The notes under the pieces: model-generated
The model's database searches: none
What the model was told of the DNA's origin: nothing
Seen by the model: the letters and a program-made list of their open reading frames with translations, nothing else
In this document: positions 16,643 through 25,347 of the stretch, in pieces
Position numbering within the stretch: the stretch's first letter is position 1
Layout: each line of letters starts with the position of its first letter
Source of the DNA: Pectobacterium aquaticum
GTDB lineage: Bacteria > Pseudomonadota > Gammaproteobacteria > Enterobacterales > Enterobacteriaceae
Length of the DNA: 64,000 bases
NCBI RefSeq assembly: GCF_003382565.3
Contig: NZ_CP086253.1
Coordinates: 3,224,001 to 3,288,000 of the forward strand
Reading direction: 5' to 3'
Made by a program: the position numbers and the translations under genes

Positions 16643-16675
16643 ATAAATAAAAGGCACATCATAAAATGATGCGCC
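16643..16675 (-). terminator. Intrinsic terminator after hupB
   Basis: On the minus strand GGCGCATCA-TTTTA-TGATGTGCC (nine pairs, one wobble) runs into TTTTATTTATA, about 83 bases after the hupB stop codon. Confidence 0.85.
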
Positions 16676-16758
16676 TCGTATCTTACCCTACCAATATCAT
16701 TGCGTCAGGTATTGTTTGGCACCCAAAGTGGTTATCCGCCAAACCTGTGACGTAATAA

Positions 16759-17031
16759 TCAGTTAACGGCGTCTTTCAGCGTTTTACCAGCACGGAATCC
16801 TGGTACTTTCGCCGCAGGGATACTGATTTCCTTACCCGTTTGCGGGTTACGGCCGGTACGAGCAGCACGTTCACGCACTGAGAAAGTACCAAAACCGACC
16901 AAAGCAACATCATCCCCTTCTTTCAGGGATTCGGTAACGGAACCAATAATTGCATCCAACACACGCCCTGCTGCCGCTTTGGAAATATCAGCATCTGCGG
17001 CAATTTTGTCGATCAATTGTGACTTGTTCAC
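16759..17031 (-). CDS. hupB: DNA-binding protein HU-beta
   Basis: The 90-residue protein MNKSQLIDKIAADADISKAAAGR... is nearly identical to E. coli HupB. It has the DNA-binding beta-arm region VGFGTFSVRERAARTGRNPQTGKE with the intercalating proline in RNPQTG. HU dimers bend and compact DNA and take part in replication and recombination. lon lies upstream on the same strand, separated by a strong terminator. Confidence 0.97.
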   Translation of the reverse strand: MNKSQLIDKIAADADISKAAAGRVLDAIIGSVTESLKEGDDVALVGFGTFSVRERAARTGRNPQTGKEISIPAAKVPGFRAGKTLKDAVN

Positions 17032-17157
17032 TCTGTCATCCCCTCTGGAATTCTCTTATCGCGCTTCAATATCCCAAGACGCGACACGTGACTTATTATC
17101 AATACTGTCATGCCTAGCCAGTTATGGCTAAAACTAACAGTGCACTAACTTAGCGGT

Positions 17158-17196
17158 ACAAAAAAAAGCTGGCAAGCACGATTTCACTCACCAGCC
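17158..17196 (-). terminator. Intrinsic terminator after lon
   Basis: On the minus strand GCTGGTGAG and CTTGCCAGC pair (nine pairs, two wobbles) and are followed by at least eight T residues, about 30 bases after the lon stop codon. Confidence 0.9.
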
Positions 17197-17225
17197 CTGA
17201 TTTTCTCAAGGGTTTTTGCGACAGG

Positions 17226-19610
17226 TCACTCTTTTACCTTGGCTTTGGGCTTGGCTTTAGGCGTCGAGACCACCTGCATGCCAGAAGGCGCATTCAGCAA
17301 TGCGAGTGCCAAGACTTCCTCGATACGTTTCACTGGATGGATTTCCAGATCGGCAATCACGTTCTGTGGGATATCTTCCAGATCGCGCTTGTTGTCGTCA
17401 GGAATCAAGACCGTCTTGATGCCACCACGGTGTGCAGCCAGCAGTTTCTCTTTCAGACCGCCAATCGGCAGCACCAGACCACGCAGGGTAATCTCGCCCG
17501 TCATCGCTACATCTGCACGCACCGGGTTCCCAGTCAAACAAGAAACCAACGCGGTACACATCGCGATACCCGCACTCGGACCATCTTTCGGCGTCGCACC
17601 TTCTGGAACGTGAACGTGGATATCACGTTTCTCGTAAAAATCAGCATTGATGCCTAATTTTTCTGCACGAGCACGAACCACAGTAAGCGCAGCCTGGATC
17701 GACTCCTGCATAACTTCACCCAATGAACCGGTATAAGTCAGCTTACCTTTGCCCGGTACGCAAGCAGTCTCAATCGTCAGCAGATCCCCGCCAACTTCCG
17801 TCCAGGCCAGTCCGGTCACCTGACCTACGCGATTTTCATCATCCGCACGGCCATAGTCAAAACGCTGTACCCCAAGGAAATCCTTAAGGTTATCGCCCGA
17901 AATCTGGATATGCTTAGTGGATTTATCCATCAACAGCGTTTTTACTGCTTTACGGCACAGCTTGGAGATTTCACGCTCCAGGCTACGCACGCCAGCTTCA
18001 CGCGTGTAATAACGGATAATGCCAACAATCGCGCTGTCTTCTACCGACAGCTCGCCATTTTTCAGCGCATTACGTTCGATCTGTTTTGGCAGCAGATGCT
18101 GTTTGGCGATATTCAGTTTTTCGTCTTCGGTATAACCAGAAAGACGAATGACTTCCATACGGTCAAGCAACGGTGCCGGGATGTTCATCGAGTTAGACGT
18201 CGCAACAAACATCACATCGGACAGATCGTAGTCAACTTCCAGATAGTGATCGTTAAACGCCACGTTCTGCTCAGGATCGAGCACTTCCAGTAGGGCAGAA
18301 GCGGGATCGCCACGCATGTCAGAAGACATCTTGTCGATCTCATCCAGCAGGAATAGCGGGTTTTTCACACCAACTTTTGCCATCTTCTGGATCAGCTTGC
18401 CGGGCATTGAACCGATATAAGTACGACGGTGCCCGCGGATTTCTGCTTCGTCACGCACACCTCCCAGCGCCATGCGCACATACTGACGTCCAGTCGCTTT
18501 GGCGATAGACTGGCCGAGCGAGGTTTTACCCACGCCAGGCGGCCCCACCAGACACAGGATCGGCCCCCTGATCTTGCTGACACGGCTCTGTACTGCAAGA
18601 TATTCGAGGATGCGTTCTTTTACGCGATCCAGACCATAATGATCGGTATCCAGCATTTCCTGCGCTTTCAGCAAGTCTTTCTTCACTTTGCTGCGTGCAT
18701 TCCACGGTACCTGCACCATCCAGTCGATATAGCTGCGCACCACTGTCGCTTCCGCTGACATCGGTGACATCATTTTCAGCTTTTGTAATTCTGCTTCGGC
18801 TTTCTCACGCGCGTCTTTCGGCATTTTCGCCGCTTCAATCTTGCGTTTTAACGCTTCAAGTTCATCCGGTGCGTCATCCATCTCACCCAGCTCTTTCTGA
18901 ATAGCTTTCATTTGCTCATTCAGATAGTACTCACGCTGGCTTTTTTCCATTTGCTTCTTAACGCGGCCACGAATCCGTTTTTCTACCTGCAACAGGTCGA
19001 TTTCGGATTCCATCATCGCCATCAGGTACTCCAAACGTTCAGTAATATCGAACATTTCAAGTACAGACTGCTTATCAGCCAATTTCAGCGGCATGTGCGC
19101 AGCAATGGTGTCGGCCAAACGCGCAGCATCATCAATGCTGTTCAGAGATGTCAGCACTTCCGGCGGGATCTTCTTGTTCAGCTTGATATATCCCTCAAAC
19201 TGATTGACCGCCGTGCGCATAAGCACTTCTTGCTCACGCTCATCAATCGCTGGGGAATCAAGATATTCTGCGTGTGCAGCGAAATGTTCACCGCTGTCAG
19301 AAAGCGTCGTAATACGCGCACGCTGTAACCCTTCGACCAGCACTTTTACCGTGCCGTCCGGCAGTTTCAGCATTTGAAGAATTGAGGCTACCGTCCCTAC
19401 CGAGAAAAGATCGTTAATACTTGGCTCATCCGTTGAGGCTTCTTTCTGTGCCACCAGCATGATCTTCTTATCATGATCCATTGCGGCTTCAAGGCACCGA
19501 ATCGATTTCTCCCGACCAACAAACAACGGAATGACCATGTGCGGATAAACCACCACATCGCGCAATGGCAATACGGGGATTTCTATGCGTTCGGAACGCT
19601 CAGGGTTCAT
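17226..19610 (-). CDS. lon: ATP-dependent protease Lon
   Basis: The 794-residue protease starts MNPERSERIEIPVLPLRDVV like E. coli Lon. It has the N-terminal substrate-binding domain, the AAA+ module with Walker A GPPGVGKTS (about residue 356) and Walker B LFLLDEIDK, and the C-terminal protease with the Ser-Lys dyad: Ser in PKDGPSAGIAM (about 679) and Lys in GGLKEKLLAAH (about 722). The C-terminus has an additional Lys/Pro-rich tail (TPKAKPKAKVKE). Lon degrades misfolded and regulatory proteins. A heat-shock promoter is visible upstream. Confidence 0.98.
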   Translation of the reverse strand: MNPERSERIEIPVLPLRDVVVYPHMVIPLFVGREKSIRCLEAAMDHDKKIMLVAQKEASTDEPSINDLFSVGTVASILQMLKLPDGTVKVLVEGLQRARITTLSDSGEHFAAHAEYLDSPAIDEREQEVLMRTAVNQFEGYIKLNKKIPPEVLTSLNSIDDAARLADTIAAHMPLKLADKQSVLEMFDITERLEYLMAMMESEIDLLQVEKRIRGRVKKQMEKSQREYYLNEQMKAIQKELGEMDDAPDELEALKRKIEAAKMPKDAREKAEAELQKLKMMSPMSAEATVVRSYIDWMVQVPWNARSKVKKDLLKAQEMLDTDHYGLDRVKERILEYLAVQSRVSKIRGPILCLVGPPGVGKTSLGQSIAKATGRQYVRMALGGVRDEAEIRGHRRTYIGSMPGKLIQKMAKVGVKNPLFLLDEIDKMSSDMRGDPASALLEVLDPEQNVAFNDHYLEVDYDLSDVMFVATSNSMNIPAPLLDRMEVIRLSGYTEDEKLNIAKQHLLPKQIERNALKNGELSVEDSAIVGIIRYYTREAGVRSLEREISKLCRKAVKTLLMDKSTKHIQISGDNLKDFLGVQRFDYGRADDENRVGQVTGLAWTEVGGDLLTIETACVPGKGKLTYTGSLGEVMQESIQAALTVVRARAEKLGINADFYEKRDIHVHVPEGATPKDGPSAGIAMCTALVSCLTGNPVRADVAMTGEITLRGLVLPIGGLKEKLLAAHRGGIKTVLIPDDNKRDLEDIPQNVIADLEIHPVKRIEEVLALALLNAPSGMQVVSTPKAKPKAKVKE

Positions 19611-19697
19611 AGAGCTCTCTCTTAGTTTCGTTTCCGCCAGGTTATGGGAATCTCGTGAAACGCGGTTTTCACGGGTTTCATCAAATAGGTATTTGAG

Positions 19698-19726
19698 TAT
19701 ATGGGGATAAATGTCTCACATTCAAC
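19698..19726 (-). promoter_or_regulatory. Sigma-32 heat-shock promoter of lon
   Basis: On the minus strand the -35 region GTTGAAT (bases about 19721-19727) and the -10 region CCCCATATA (19698-19706) match the sigma-32 pattern (CTTGAAA, CCCCATNT) with 13-14 bases between them, about 90 bases before the lon start. The E. coli lon promoter has a similar sequence. Confidence 0.85.
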
Positions 19727-19741
19727 GACCAGCATGCGTGT

Positions 19742-19782
19742 AAAAAGAAATGGGGGATAAAATCCCCCATTTTTATTTTTTG
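19742..19782 (-). terminator. Intrinsic terminator after clpX (bidirectional shape)
   Basis: TGGGGGAT-AAA-ATCCCCCA is flanked by an A-rich side and TTTTTATTTTTT, so on the minus strand it reads as a stem followed by TTTCTTTTT. It separates clpPX from the lon promoter. Confidence 0.88.
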
Positions 19783-19801
19783 ATACGGCCAAATTGATTA
19801 A

Positions 19802-21076
19802 TTATTCGCCGGACGCCTGCTGTGTCTCAGGTTTGCCATAGATCAGCAATGGTTCGGACTGGCCCGCAATAACAGATTCATCAATGACGACCTTATCTAC
19901 ACTTTCCAGTGATGGCAGGTCATACATGGTATCTAGCAGAGCAGCTTCAACGATAGAACGCAGACCACGTGCACCGGTTTTACGCGCCATCGCTTTCTTA
20001 GCAATCGCCGTCAGCGCTTCATCGCGGAATTCCAGCTCAACACCTTCCAGATTGAACAGCGCCTGATACTGTTTGGTCAACGCATTCTTCGGCTCACGCA
20101 AAATCTGAATCAGCGCATCTTCACTCAGTTCTCTTAGCGTAGCAACGACTGGCAGACGACCGATAAACTCAGGAATCAAACCGAATTTAATCAAATCACC
20201 TGGCTCAACCTTACCTAACAGTTCGCCTTCTGTCGCTTTATCTGCAGTACCTTTAACCGTTGCGTTAAAGCCAATGCCGCGTCCCGTGTCAGTACGCTGC
20301 TCGATCACCTTGTCCAGACCCGCGAACGCACCGCCACAGATAAAGAGGATCTTAGAGGTATCAACCTGCAAGAACTCCTGCTGCGGATGCTTACGGCCAC
20401 CCTGCGGTGGAACCGCTGCGATAGTCCCTTCGATCAGTTTCAGCAGAGCCTGTTGAACGCCTTCACCAGATACATCGCGGGTGATCGATGGGTTGTCTGA
20501 CTTACGAGAAATTTTGTCGATTTCATCAATGTAGACAATGCCACGCTGCGCTTTCTGCACATCGTAATCGCACTTCTGCAACAGCTTCTGAATGATATTC
20601 TCAACGTCTTCACCGACGTAGCCCGCTTCAGTCAGCGTAGTCGCATCCGCCATAGTGAACGGAACGTCCAAGAAGCGCGCCAGCGTTTCAGCCAGCAGCG
20701 TTTTACCACTCCCCGTAGGACCGATCAGCAGAATGTTACTTTTACCCAGTTCGATCCCATTGCTGCTGTCACCATTACGCAAGCGTTTATAGTGGTTATA
20801 CACCGCAACAGCCAACACCTTCTTGGCCTGTTCTTGACCAATGACATAATCGTCAAGGTGGCGGCGAATTTCGTGTGGCGTCGGCAACGCACTGCGCTCA
20901 CGGTGTGGCGCTACTTCCTTAATTTCTTCGCGAATAATGTCGTTACACAAGTCAACACATTCATCGCAGATATACACCGACGGCCCGGCAATCAGCTTAC
21001 GCACTTCATGCTGGCTTTTGCCGCAAAAAGAGCAGTACAGTAACTTTCCTGAACCGTCTTTGCGCTTATCTGTCAT
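19802..21076 (-). CDS. clpX: ClpX, ATPase subunit of ClpXP protease
   Basis: The 424-residue protein has the N-terminal C4 zinc-binding domain (CSFCGKSQHEV...CDECVDLC), then a AAA+ module with Walker A GPTGSGKTL, pore loop GYVGED and Walker B VYIDEIDK. The IGF-type loop (GRGIGFNATVKG) docks on ClpP. ClpX unfolds tagged substrates and feeds them to ClpP. It lies 163 bases downstream of clpP on the same strand. Length matches E. coli (424). Confidence 0.98.
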   Translation of the reverse strand: MTDKRKDGSGKLLYCSFCGKSQHEVRKLIAGPSVYICDECVDLCNDIIREEIKEVAPHRERSALPTPHEIRRHLDDYVIGQEQAKKVLAVAVYNHYKRLRNGDSSNGIELGKSNILLIGPTGSGKTLLAETLARFLDVPFTMADATTLTEAGYVGEDVENIIQKLLQKCDYDVQKAQRGIVYIDEIDKISRKSDNPSITRDVSGEGVQQALLKLIEGTIAAVPPQGGRKHPQQEFLQVDTSKILFICGGAFAGLDKVIEQRTDTGRGIGFNATVKGTADKATEGELLGKVEPGDLIKFGLIPEFIGRLPVVATLRELSEDALIQILREPKNALTKQYQALFNLEGVELEFRDEALTAIAKKAMARKTGARGLRSIVEAALLDTMYDLPSLESVDKVVIDESVIAGQSEPLLIYGKPETQQASGE

Positions 21077-21239
21077 GAGTTAAACCTCTTCTTCGTCTTT
21101 TGCCCGCAGGCCAACCACAGCGATATTGCTACAACGAACGCCGATACTTATAGCCAATACGCGTAAAATAACCCCGCACAACAGACTATCGGTCGAACAC
21201 TGATTTTTAGCTACACCAGACCGCTAATATGGCGGAGTG

Positions 21240-21863
21240 TTATCCACGGTTAGTGAATACGGAGTCTACCAAACCGTATTCTACTGCCTCACTGGCAGAG
21301 AGGAAACGATCGCGCTCGGTGTCTCTCTCTATCGCTTCAAGAGGTTGCCCCGTGTGTTGCGCCATCAGCTCATTCATTTTGGCTTTCACTTTCAGTATTT
21401 CTTTGGCATGGATTTCAATATCCGTTGCCTGCCCCTGGAACCCCCCCAACGGCTGGTGAATCATAACGCGCGAATTAGGCAAACAAATACGTTTGCCTTT
21501 GGCACCCGCCGTCAACAGGAACGCGCCCATTGAACAAGCCTGTCCCATACAGATCGTGCTGACATCCGGCTTGATAAACTGCATGGTGTCGTAAATGGAC
21601 ATACCCGCAGTAATCACGCCACCTGGAGAGTTAATGTACAGATAAATGTCTTTCTCTGGATTTTCAGCTTCCAGAAACAGCATCTGTGCCACAACCAGAT
21701 TCGCCATATGATCTTCCACCTGACCAGTCAGGAAGATTATCCGTTCTTTTAGCAGACGGGAATAGATATCGTAAGAACGTTCCCCACGCGAGGTCTGTTC
21801 AACCACCATCGGCACTAACGCCATATGAGGTGCTTGTCTTTCTTGTTCGCCACTGTATGACAT
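21240..21863 (-). CDS. clpP: ClpP, proteolytic subunit of Clp proteases
   Basis: The 207-residue precursor has a 14-residue propeptide (ending APHM, mature start ALVPM) and the serine protease triad Ser111 (GQACSMGAF), His136 (RVMIHQPLGG) and an Asp near residue 185. Fourteen subunits form the degradation chamber used by ClpX and ClpA. It is the first gene of clpPX. Length equals E. coli ClpP. Confidence 0.98.
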   Translation of the reverse strand: MSYSGEQERQAPHMALVPMVVEQTSRGERSYDIYSRLLKERIIFLTGQVEDHMANLVVAQMLFLEAENPEKDIYLYINSPGGVITAGMSIYDTMQFIKPDVSTICMGQACSMGAFLLTAGAKGKRICLPNSRVMIHQPLGGFQGQATDIEIHAKEILKVKAKMNELMAQHTGQPLEAIERDTERDRFLSASEAVEYGLVDSVFTNRG

Positions 21864-22313
21864 TCACGTCTCCTAGATAAAATGCGTCCGGCACTCTTAG
21901 CGTTGTTCAATCATTGCGCGGTTCAATCATAGTATTACTCAATTCTACTAGAGATAGAGAGGGATGACTATGGAACCCTGCCCCGCCCCAGTTGAACAAC
22001 TCATACGGCCGAGAATCCTTACCTGCTGTGCCCACTTTTCCTCTTCAGTGAGTGGGGGCACACGCATTGTATTTCAAGCTTACACTATCAATCGTTCTCT
22101 ATTAAAGAGCCAATTATTTTATTCTTAACACCTTATCGGCACAGCAACGCTGCAGTTTAACTCGTTGCCTGACCTAACAAATTCCCTGCCTGAGTTAATT
22201 ACCTAGCTTAATAGTAGTGCAATTTCAGGCGGTCATTCTCGTGTGTCCCCTGACAGGAACACCGGATACGACGTAGCCCCAAACGATCATCGGTATTGTA
22301 CAAAGCACCAAGC
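21864..22313. other. Intergenic region between tig and clpP
   Basis: The tig-clpP gap is 532 bases, with the tig terminator at its far end. The remaining 450 bases must hold the clpPX promoter, but no clear sigma-70 or sigma-32 match was confirmed. A GC-rich imperfect hairpin (GTGCCCAC...GTGGGGGCAC) lies near 22030-22065. No gene is seen. Confidence 0.45.
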
Positions 22314-22345
22314 AAAAAGCCCGCACCATAAGGCGCGGGCTTTTG
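22314..22345 (-). terminator. Intrinsic terminator after tig
   Basis: On the minus strand GCCCGCGCC-TTAT-GGTGCGGGC (nine pairs, one wobble) is followed by TTTTTGC, about 55 bases after the tig stop codon. Confidence 0.88.
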
Positions 22346-22395
22346 ATAGGGAAGCATCCCGGTTACATAATAAACAATGTTGATATCAACAAGGT

Positions 22396-23700
22396 TTATG
22401 CTGTAGTCGTTTGATTCATCAGTTCGTTGAAGCTGACAGACTTCTCAACGACTTTCGCTTTAGCAAGCACGGTTTCTACCGCTTGCTCTTCCAGAGCAAC
22501 GTTACGCATGTTGTTCAGCAGCTCTTTGTTTTTGCTGTAGAACTCGATAACTTCCTGCGGATCTTCGTAAGCAGAAGCCATCTCTTCGATCAGCGCATTA
22601 ACGCGTGCTTCATCAGCTTTCAGCTCATTGGTGCTGATAACTTCGCCCAGCAGCAGACCGATAACCACGCGACGTTTAGCTTGCTCTTCGAACAGCTCAC
22701 GCGGTAATTCCTGCGCTTGCTTCTCGTTGCCGCCAAAACGCTGTGCAGCCTGACGACGCAGAACGTCGATTTCGCCATCGATCAGTGCAACTGGCACGTC
22801 GATTTCGTTGGCGTTGATCAGTCCGTCCAGCACCTGAGTTTTCACACGGTTACGCACCGCGCCTTTCAGCTCACGTTCCATATTTTTACGCACTTCTGCA
22901 CGCAGACCTTCCTGGGAACCATCAGCCACGCCGAAACGTTTGATGAATTCTTCAGTCAGTTCAGGCAGTTCACGTTCTTCAACTTTCTTCAGGACGATAG
23001 CAAACTGAGCGGCTTTTCCTTTCAGGTTTTCAGCGTGGTAATCTTCTGGGAAATTCACGTCGATAGTGAATTCTTCACCCGCTTTGTGCCCAACGATGCC
23101 ATCTTCAAAACCTGGGATCATGCGATTCTGACCCATTGCCAGAACGAAGTCAGACGCTTTTCCGCCTTCAAAGACTTCACCGTCGATAGAACCCGTGAAA
23201 TCGATCGTTGCACGATCTTCCGCTACCGCAGCGCGGTCAGTTTCTTTCCAGGTTGCCTGTTGCTTGCGCAGCGTGTCCAGCATGGTATCAACGTCAGCAT
23301 CAGTGACTTCAACAACTGGTTTTTCAACTTCGATTGCATCCAGACCTTTCAGTTCGATTTCTGGGTATACGTCAAACTCAACAGAGTAAGTGAAATCGCC
23401 ACCTACGGCATATTCGCCAGGGATGTAGTTAGGCGCGCCAACCGGATTAATTTTTTCTTTGATGATCGCGTCAACAAAGTTGCGCTGCATCAGGTCACCC
23501 AATACGTCCTGACGCACAGAGGCACCATAACGCTGAGCAACAACATTCATCGGCACTTTGCCTTTACGAAAACCGTCAATACGTACTTTTTTGGCCGCGT
23601 TGACCAGCTCGCTCTTCACCGCACTCTCAATGATGTCAGCAGCAACGGTAATCGTTACGCGACGTCCCAGACCTTGAGTGGTTTCAACTGAAACTTGCAT
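22396..23700 (-). CDS. tig: Trigger factor, ribosome-bound chaperone
   Basis: The 434-residue protein has the N-terminal ribosome-docking motif GFRKGKVP (about residues 43-50), a central FKBP-type prolyl isomerase domain (about 150-245, EDRATIDFTGSIDGEVFEGG) and a C-terminal helical chaperone domain. It binds ribosomal protein uL23 near the exit tunnel and holds nascent chains. Position upstream of clpPX-lon is conserved. A sigma-70 promoter is visible about 200 bases upstream. Confidence 0.98.
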   Translation of the reverse strand: MQVSVETTQGLGRRVTITVAADIIESAVKSELVNAAKKVRIDGFRKGKVPMNVVAQRYGASVRQDVLGDLMQRNFVDAIIKEKINPVGAPNYIPGEYAVGGDFTYSVEFDVYPEIELKGLDAIEVEKPVVEVTDADVDTMLDTLRKQQATWKETDRAAVAEDRATIDFTGSIDGEVFEGGKASDFVLAMGQNRMIPGFEDGIVGHKAGEEFTIDVNFPEDYHAENLKGKAAQFAIVLKKVEERELPELTEEFIKRFGVADGSQEGLRAEVRKNMERELKGAVRNRVKTQVLDGLINANEIDVPVALIDGEIDVLRRQAAQRFGGNEKQAQELPRELFEEQAKRRVVIGLLLGEVISTNELKADEARVNALIEEMASAYEDPQEVIEFYSKNKELLNNMRNVALEEQAVETVLAKAKVVEKSVSFNELMNQTTTA

Positions 23701-23898
23701 CTTGTTACCTCAAAAAATCACAGTGATCGGTCAACCCCAAAACTATTCTCGCGACGAAAACTCTCACGACAGCAAGGCTGATTCAGAACTGGCACCAAGG
23801 CACACAGGCTTAAATACACCTCGCAGAACCGAGAAATTGCCAACCCCGTCCCTGTAGTCAGAAGCGTCCCGAATACATTCAGGAAAAATAGACGCAGC

Positions 23899-23927
23899 AT
23901 TATAGCGATATAGAGGGGATGAGTCGA
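23899..23927 (-). promoter_or_regulatory. Sigma-70 promoter of tig
   Basis: On the minus strand a perfect -10 TATAAT (bases 23899-23904) is preceded, after 17 bases, by TCGACT (23922-23927) as a weak -35. This gives a leader of about 190 bases before the tig start. The rest of the 314-base tig-bolA gap shows only a bulged hairpin near 23979-24003. Confidence 0.65.
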
Positions 23928-24015
23928 GAACGGCGGGAAGACTATTACAGCAACGGATTCACACTTTTGTCAGTAACCCGCCCTGAATATGTCAGGAACG
24001 GGCCATATTAACGAC

Positions 24016-24330
24016 TTAAGAAAGGATGCCACCGCCACCGCAAGGCGGTGAGGAGGGGACAGAATTTTGCAAACTGATCCACTCTTTTGTCGTATATGTA
24101 TGTAACGCTAACGCATGCACCGACGCCGCCAGCTCTGCTGCCAGTACAGCATAGACTGCACGATGCCGGCCAATCACGCGTTCGCCCGCGAATTTATCGC
24201 TGACCAGTACAACTTTAAAATGACTTTCTGCGCCCGCAGGCACGTTGTGACGATAGCTCTCATCAGTCACGTCTAAATGAGCGGGTTCAAAACCTACACG
24301 CAGCTTTTCTTCTATCGTTTCACGCATCAT
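24016..24330 (-). CDS. bolA: BolA family transcriptional/iron-sulfur related regulator
   Basis: The 104-residue protein has the BolA fold signature DESYRHNVPAGAESHFKVVLVSDKFAGERVIGRHRAVYAVL and the conserved HALALHTYT strand. BolA affects cell shape and biofilm formation under stress, and with monothiol glutaredoxins binds a [2Fe-2S] cluster. It ends in a Cys/Gly-rich tail (SPPCGGGGILS). It lies upstream of tig on the same strand, divergent from yajG. Confidence 0.94.
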   Translation of the reverse strand: MMRETIEEKLRVGFEPAHLDVTDESYRHNVPAGAESHFKVVLVSDKFAGERVIGRHRAVYAVLAAELAASVHALALHTYTTKEWISLQNSVPSSPPCGGGGILS

Positions 24331-24394
24331 ACGGCTACCCTTTCAGCTTGGGGAAAATTTGATATCAACGCGACATTGCTGCCATTCACCGATG

Positions 24395-24463
24395 CCCGAA
24401 TCACTTACTTGACGAGATTCCCTATCTTTCCACTTTCATACAACTCGAATGATTTAGGGTATA
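24395..24463 (-). repeat. Degenerate ERIC element remnant
   Basis: The segment carries CCCGAATCACTTACTTGA, typical of the central ERIC palindrome, and ends CAACTCGAATGATTTAGGGTATA in two parts (an ERIC terminus). On the minus strand it reads TATACCCTAAATCATTCG. The centre is shortened relative to the usual element of about 127 bp and the other end is not clear. It lies in the bolA-yajG divergent gap (24331-24709), where a possible extended -10 for yajG (TGATATGAT, 24650-24658) is also seen. Confidence 0.75.
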
Positions 24464-24709
24464 ACCTTAACGTTTTTCAACCTGTTATGCGTAAAGGTGG
24501 CATAACAAAGAAGAAAAGGGGTCGCGAAGGGTGGATATATCATCGGCGGTCTTGATGTGATAAAAACGGTTTTTCCAGGTCAACAGCATGAAAAAGATGA
24601 ATTTCAGGACAATTTACCTGCTATCGGCTCTTTTTCCTGCCTGTGGCGATGATATGATATCAACAATATTTGTCAGCTCACCACACTAATCATTACAGAG
24701 AAAATACGA

Positions 24710-25288
24710 ATGTTAAAAAAATTATTTTTCCCTCTTCTGGCCATCATTCTGCTTGCAGGATGTGCAGCAAAAAGCAACACCTTGAACATCACCCCAAAAA
24801 TTAGCGTGCCTTCTCAGGATCCGACGCTCATGGGCGTAACGATTAGCATCAATGGTGCAGACCAGCGCGCCGATCAAGCTCTGGCGAAAGTGAATCGCGA
24901 TGGCCAACTGATTACGCTGACACCTTCTCGCGATCTGCGTTTCCTGTTGCAAGAAGCGTTGGAAAAACAAATGACTGCACGCGGTTACATGATCGGAACC
25001 GGTGGCCCAGTCGCCTTGCAGATCGTAGTGAACCACCTGTACGCTGATGTCTCCGAAGGCAACCTGCGCTACAACATCACCACTAAAGCGGATATTTCCA
25101 TCATTTCTCAGGCGGCGAATGGCAACAAGCAGGTGAAGAACTACCGCTCAACCTATAACGTTCAGGGCGCGTTTACTGCCAATAATGAAAACATTACCAA
25201 TGCCGTTAACACGGTGTTAGGCGATGTCATTAACGACATGGCACAAGACACCAGCGTAAGCAGCTTTATCAAAGAAAACGCACGTTAA
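24710..25288 (+). CDS. yajG: YajG-family lipoprotein
   Basis: The 192-residue precursor starts with a lipoprotein signal, MLKKLFFPLLAIILLAGC, with the acylated Cys at residue 18. The mature part follows the YajG pattern (TPSRDLRFLLQEALEKQMTARGYM, then NHLYADVSEGNLRYNITTKADI). The protein is anchored in the outer membrane; its function is unknown. ampG follows after 59 bases, as in E. coli, suggesting shared transcription. Confidence 0.92.
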   Translation: MLKKLFFPLLAIILLAGCAAKSNTLNITPKISVPSQDPTLMGVTISINGADQRADQALAKVNRDGQLITLTPSRDLRFLLQEALEKQMTARGYMIGTGGPVALQIVVNHLYADVSEGNLRYNITTKADISIISQAANGNKQVKNYRSTYNVQGAFTANNENITNAVNTVLGDVINDMAQDTSVSSFIKENAR

Positions 25289-25302
25289 TTTCTGCACGCC
25301 GC

Positions 25303-25337
25303 TTCCCTTGCTCCTGAACACTCACGGAGCAAGGGAA
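25303..25337. repeat. Perfect 12-bp hairpin between yajG and ampG
   Basis: TTCCCTTGCTCC (25303-25314) and GGAGCAAGGGAA (25326-25337) pair perfectly around 11 bases. The right arm ends right at the ampG ribosome binding site region (AAAGGA). No T-run follows, so it may lower or process read-through rather than end the message. Confidence 0.75.
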
Positions 25338-25347
25338 AGGACTCTCC

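Noticed and set aside
22717..23691. Long plus-strand open frame (324 codons) opposite tig
   Set aside because: Antisense shadow of a conserved gene; composition is typical of reverse-frame translation.
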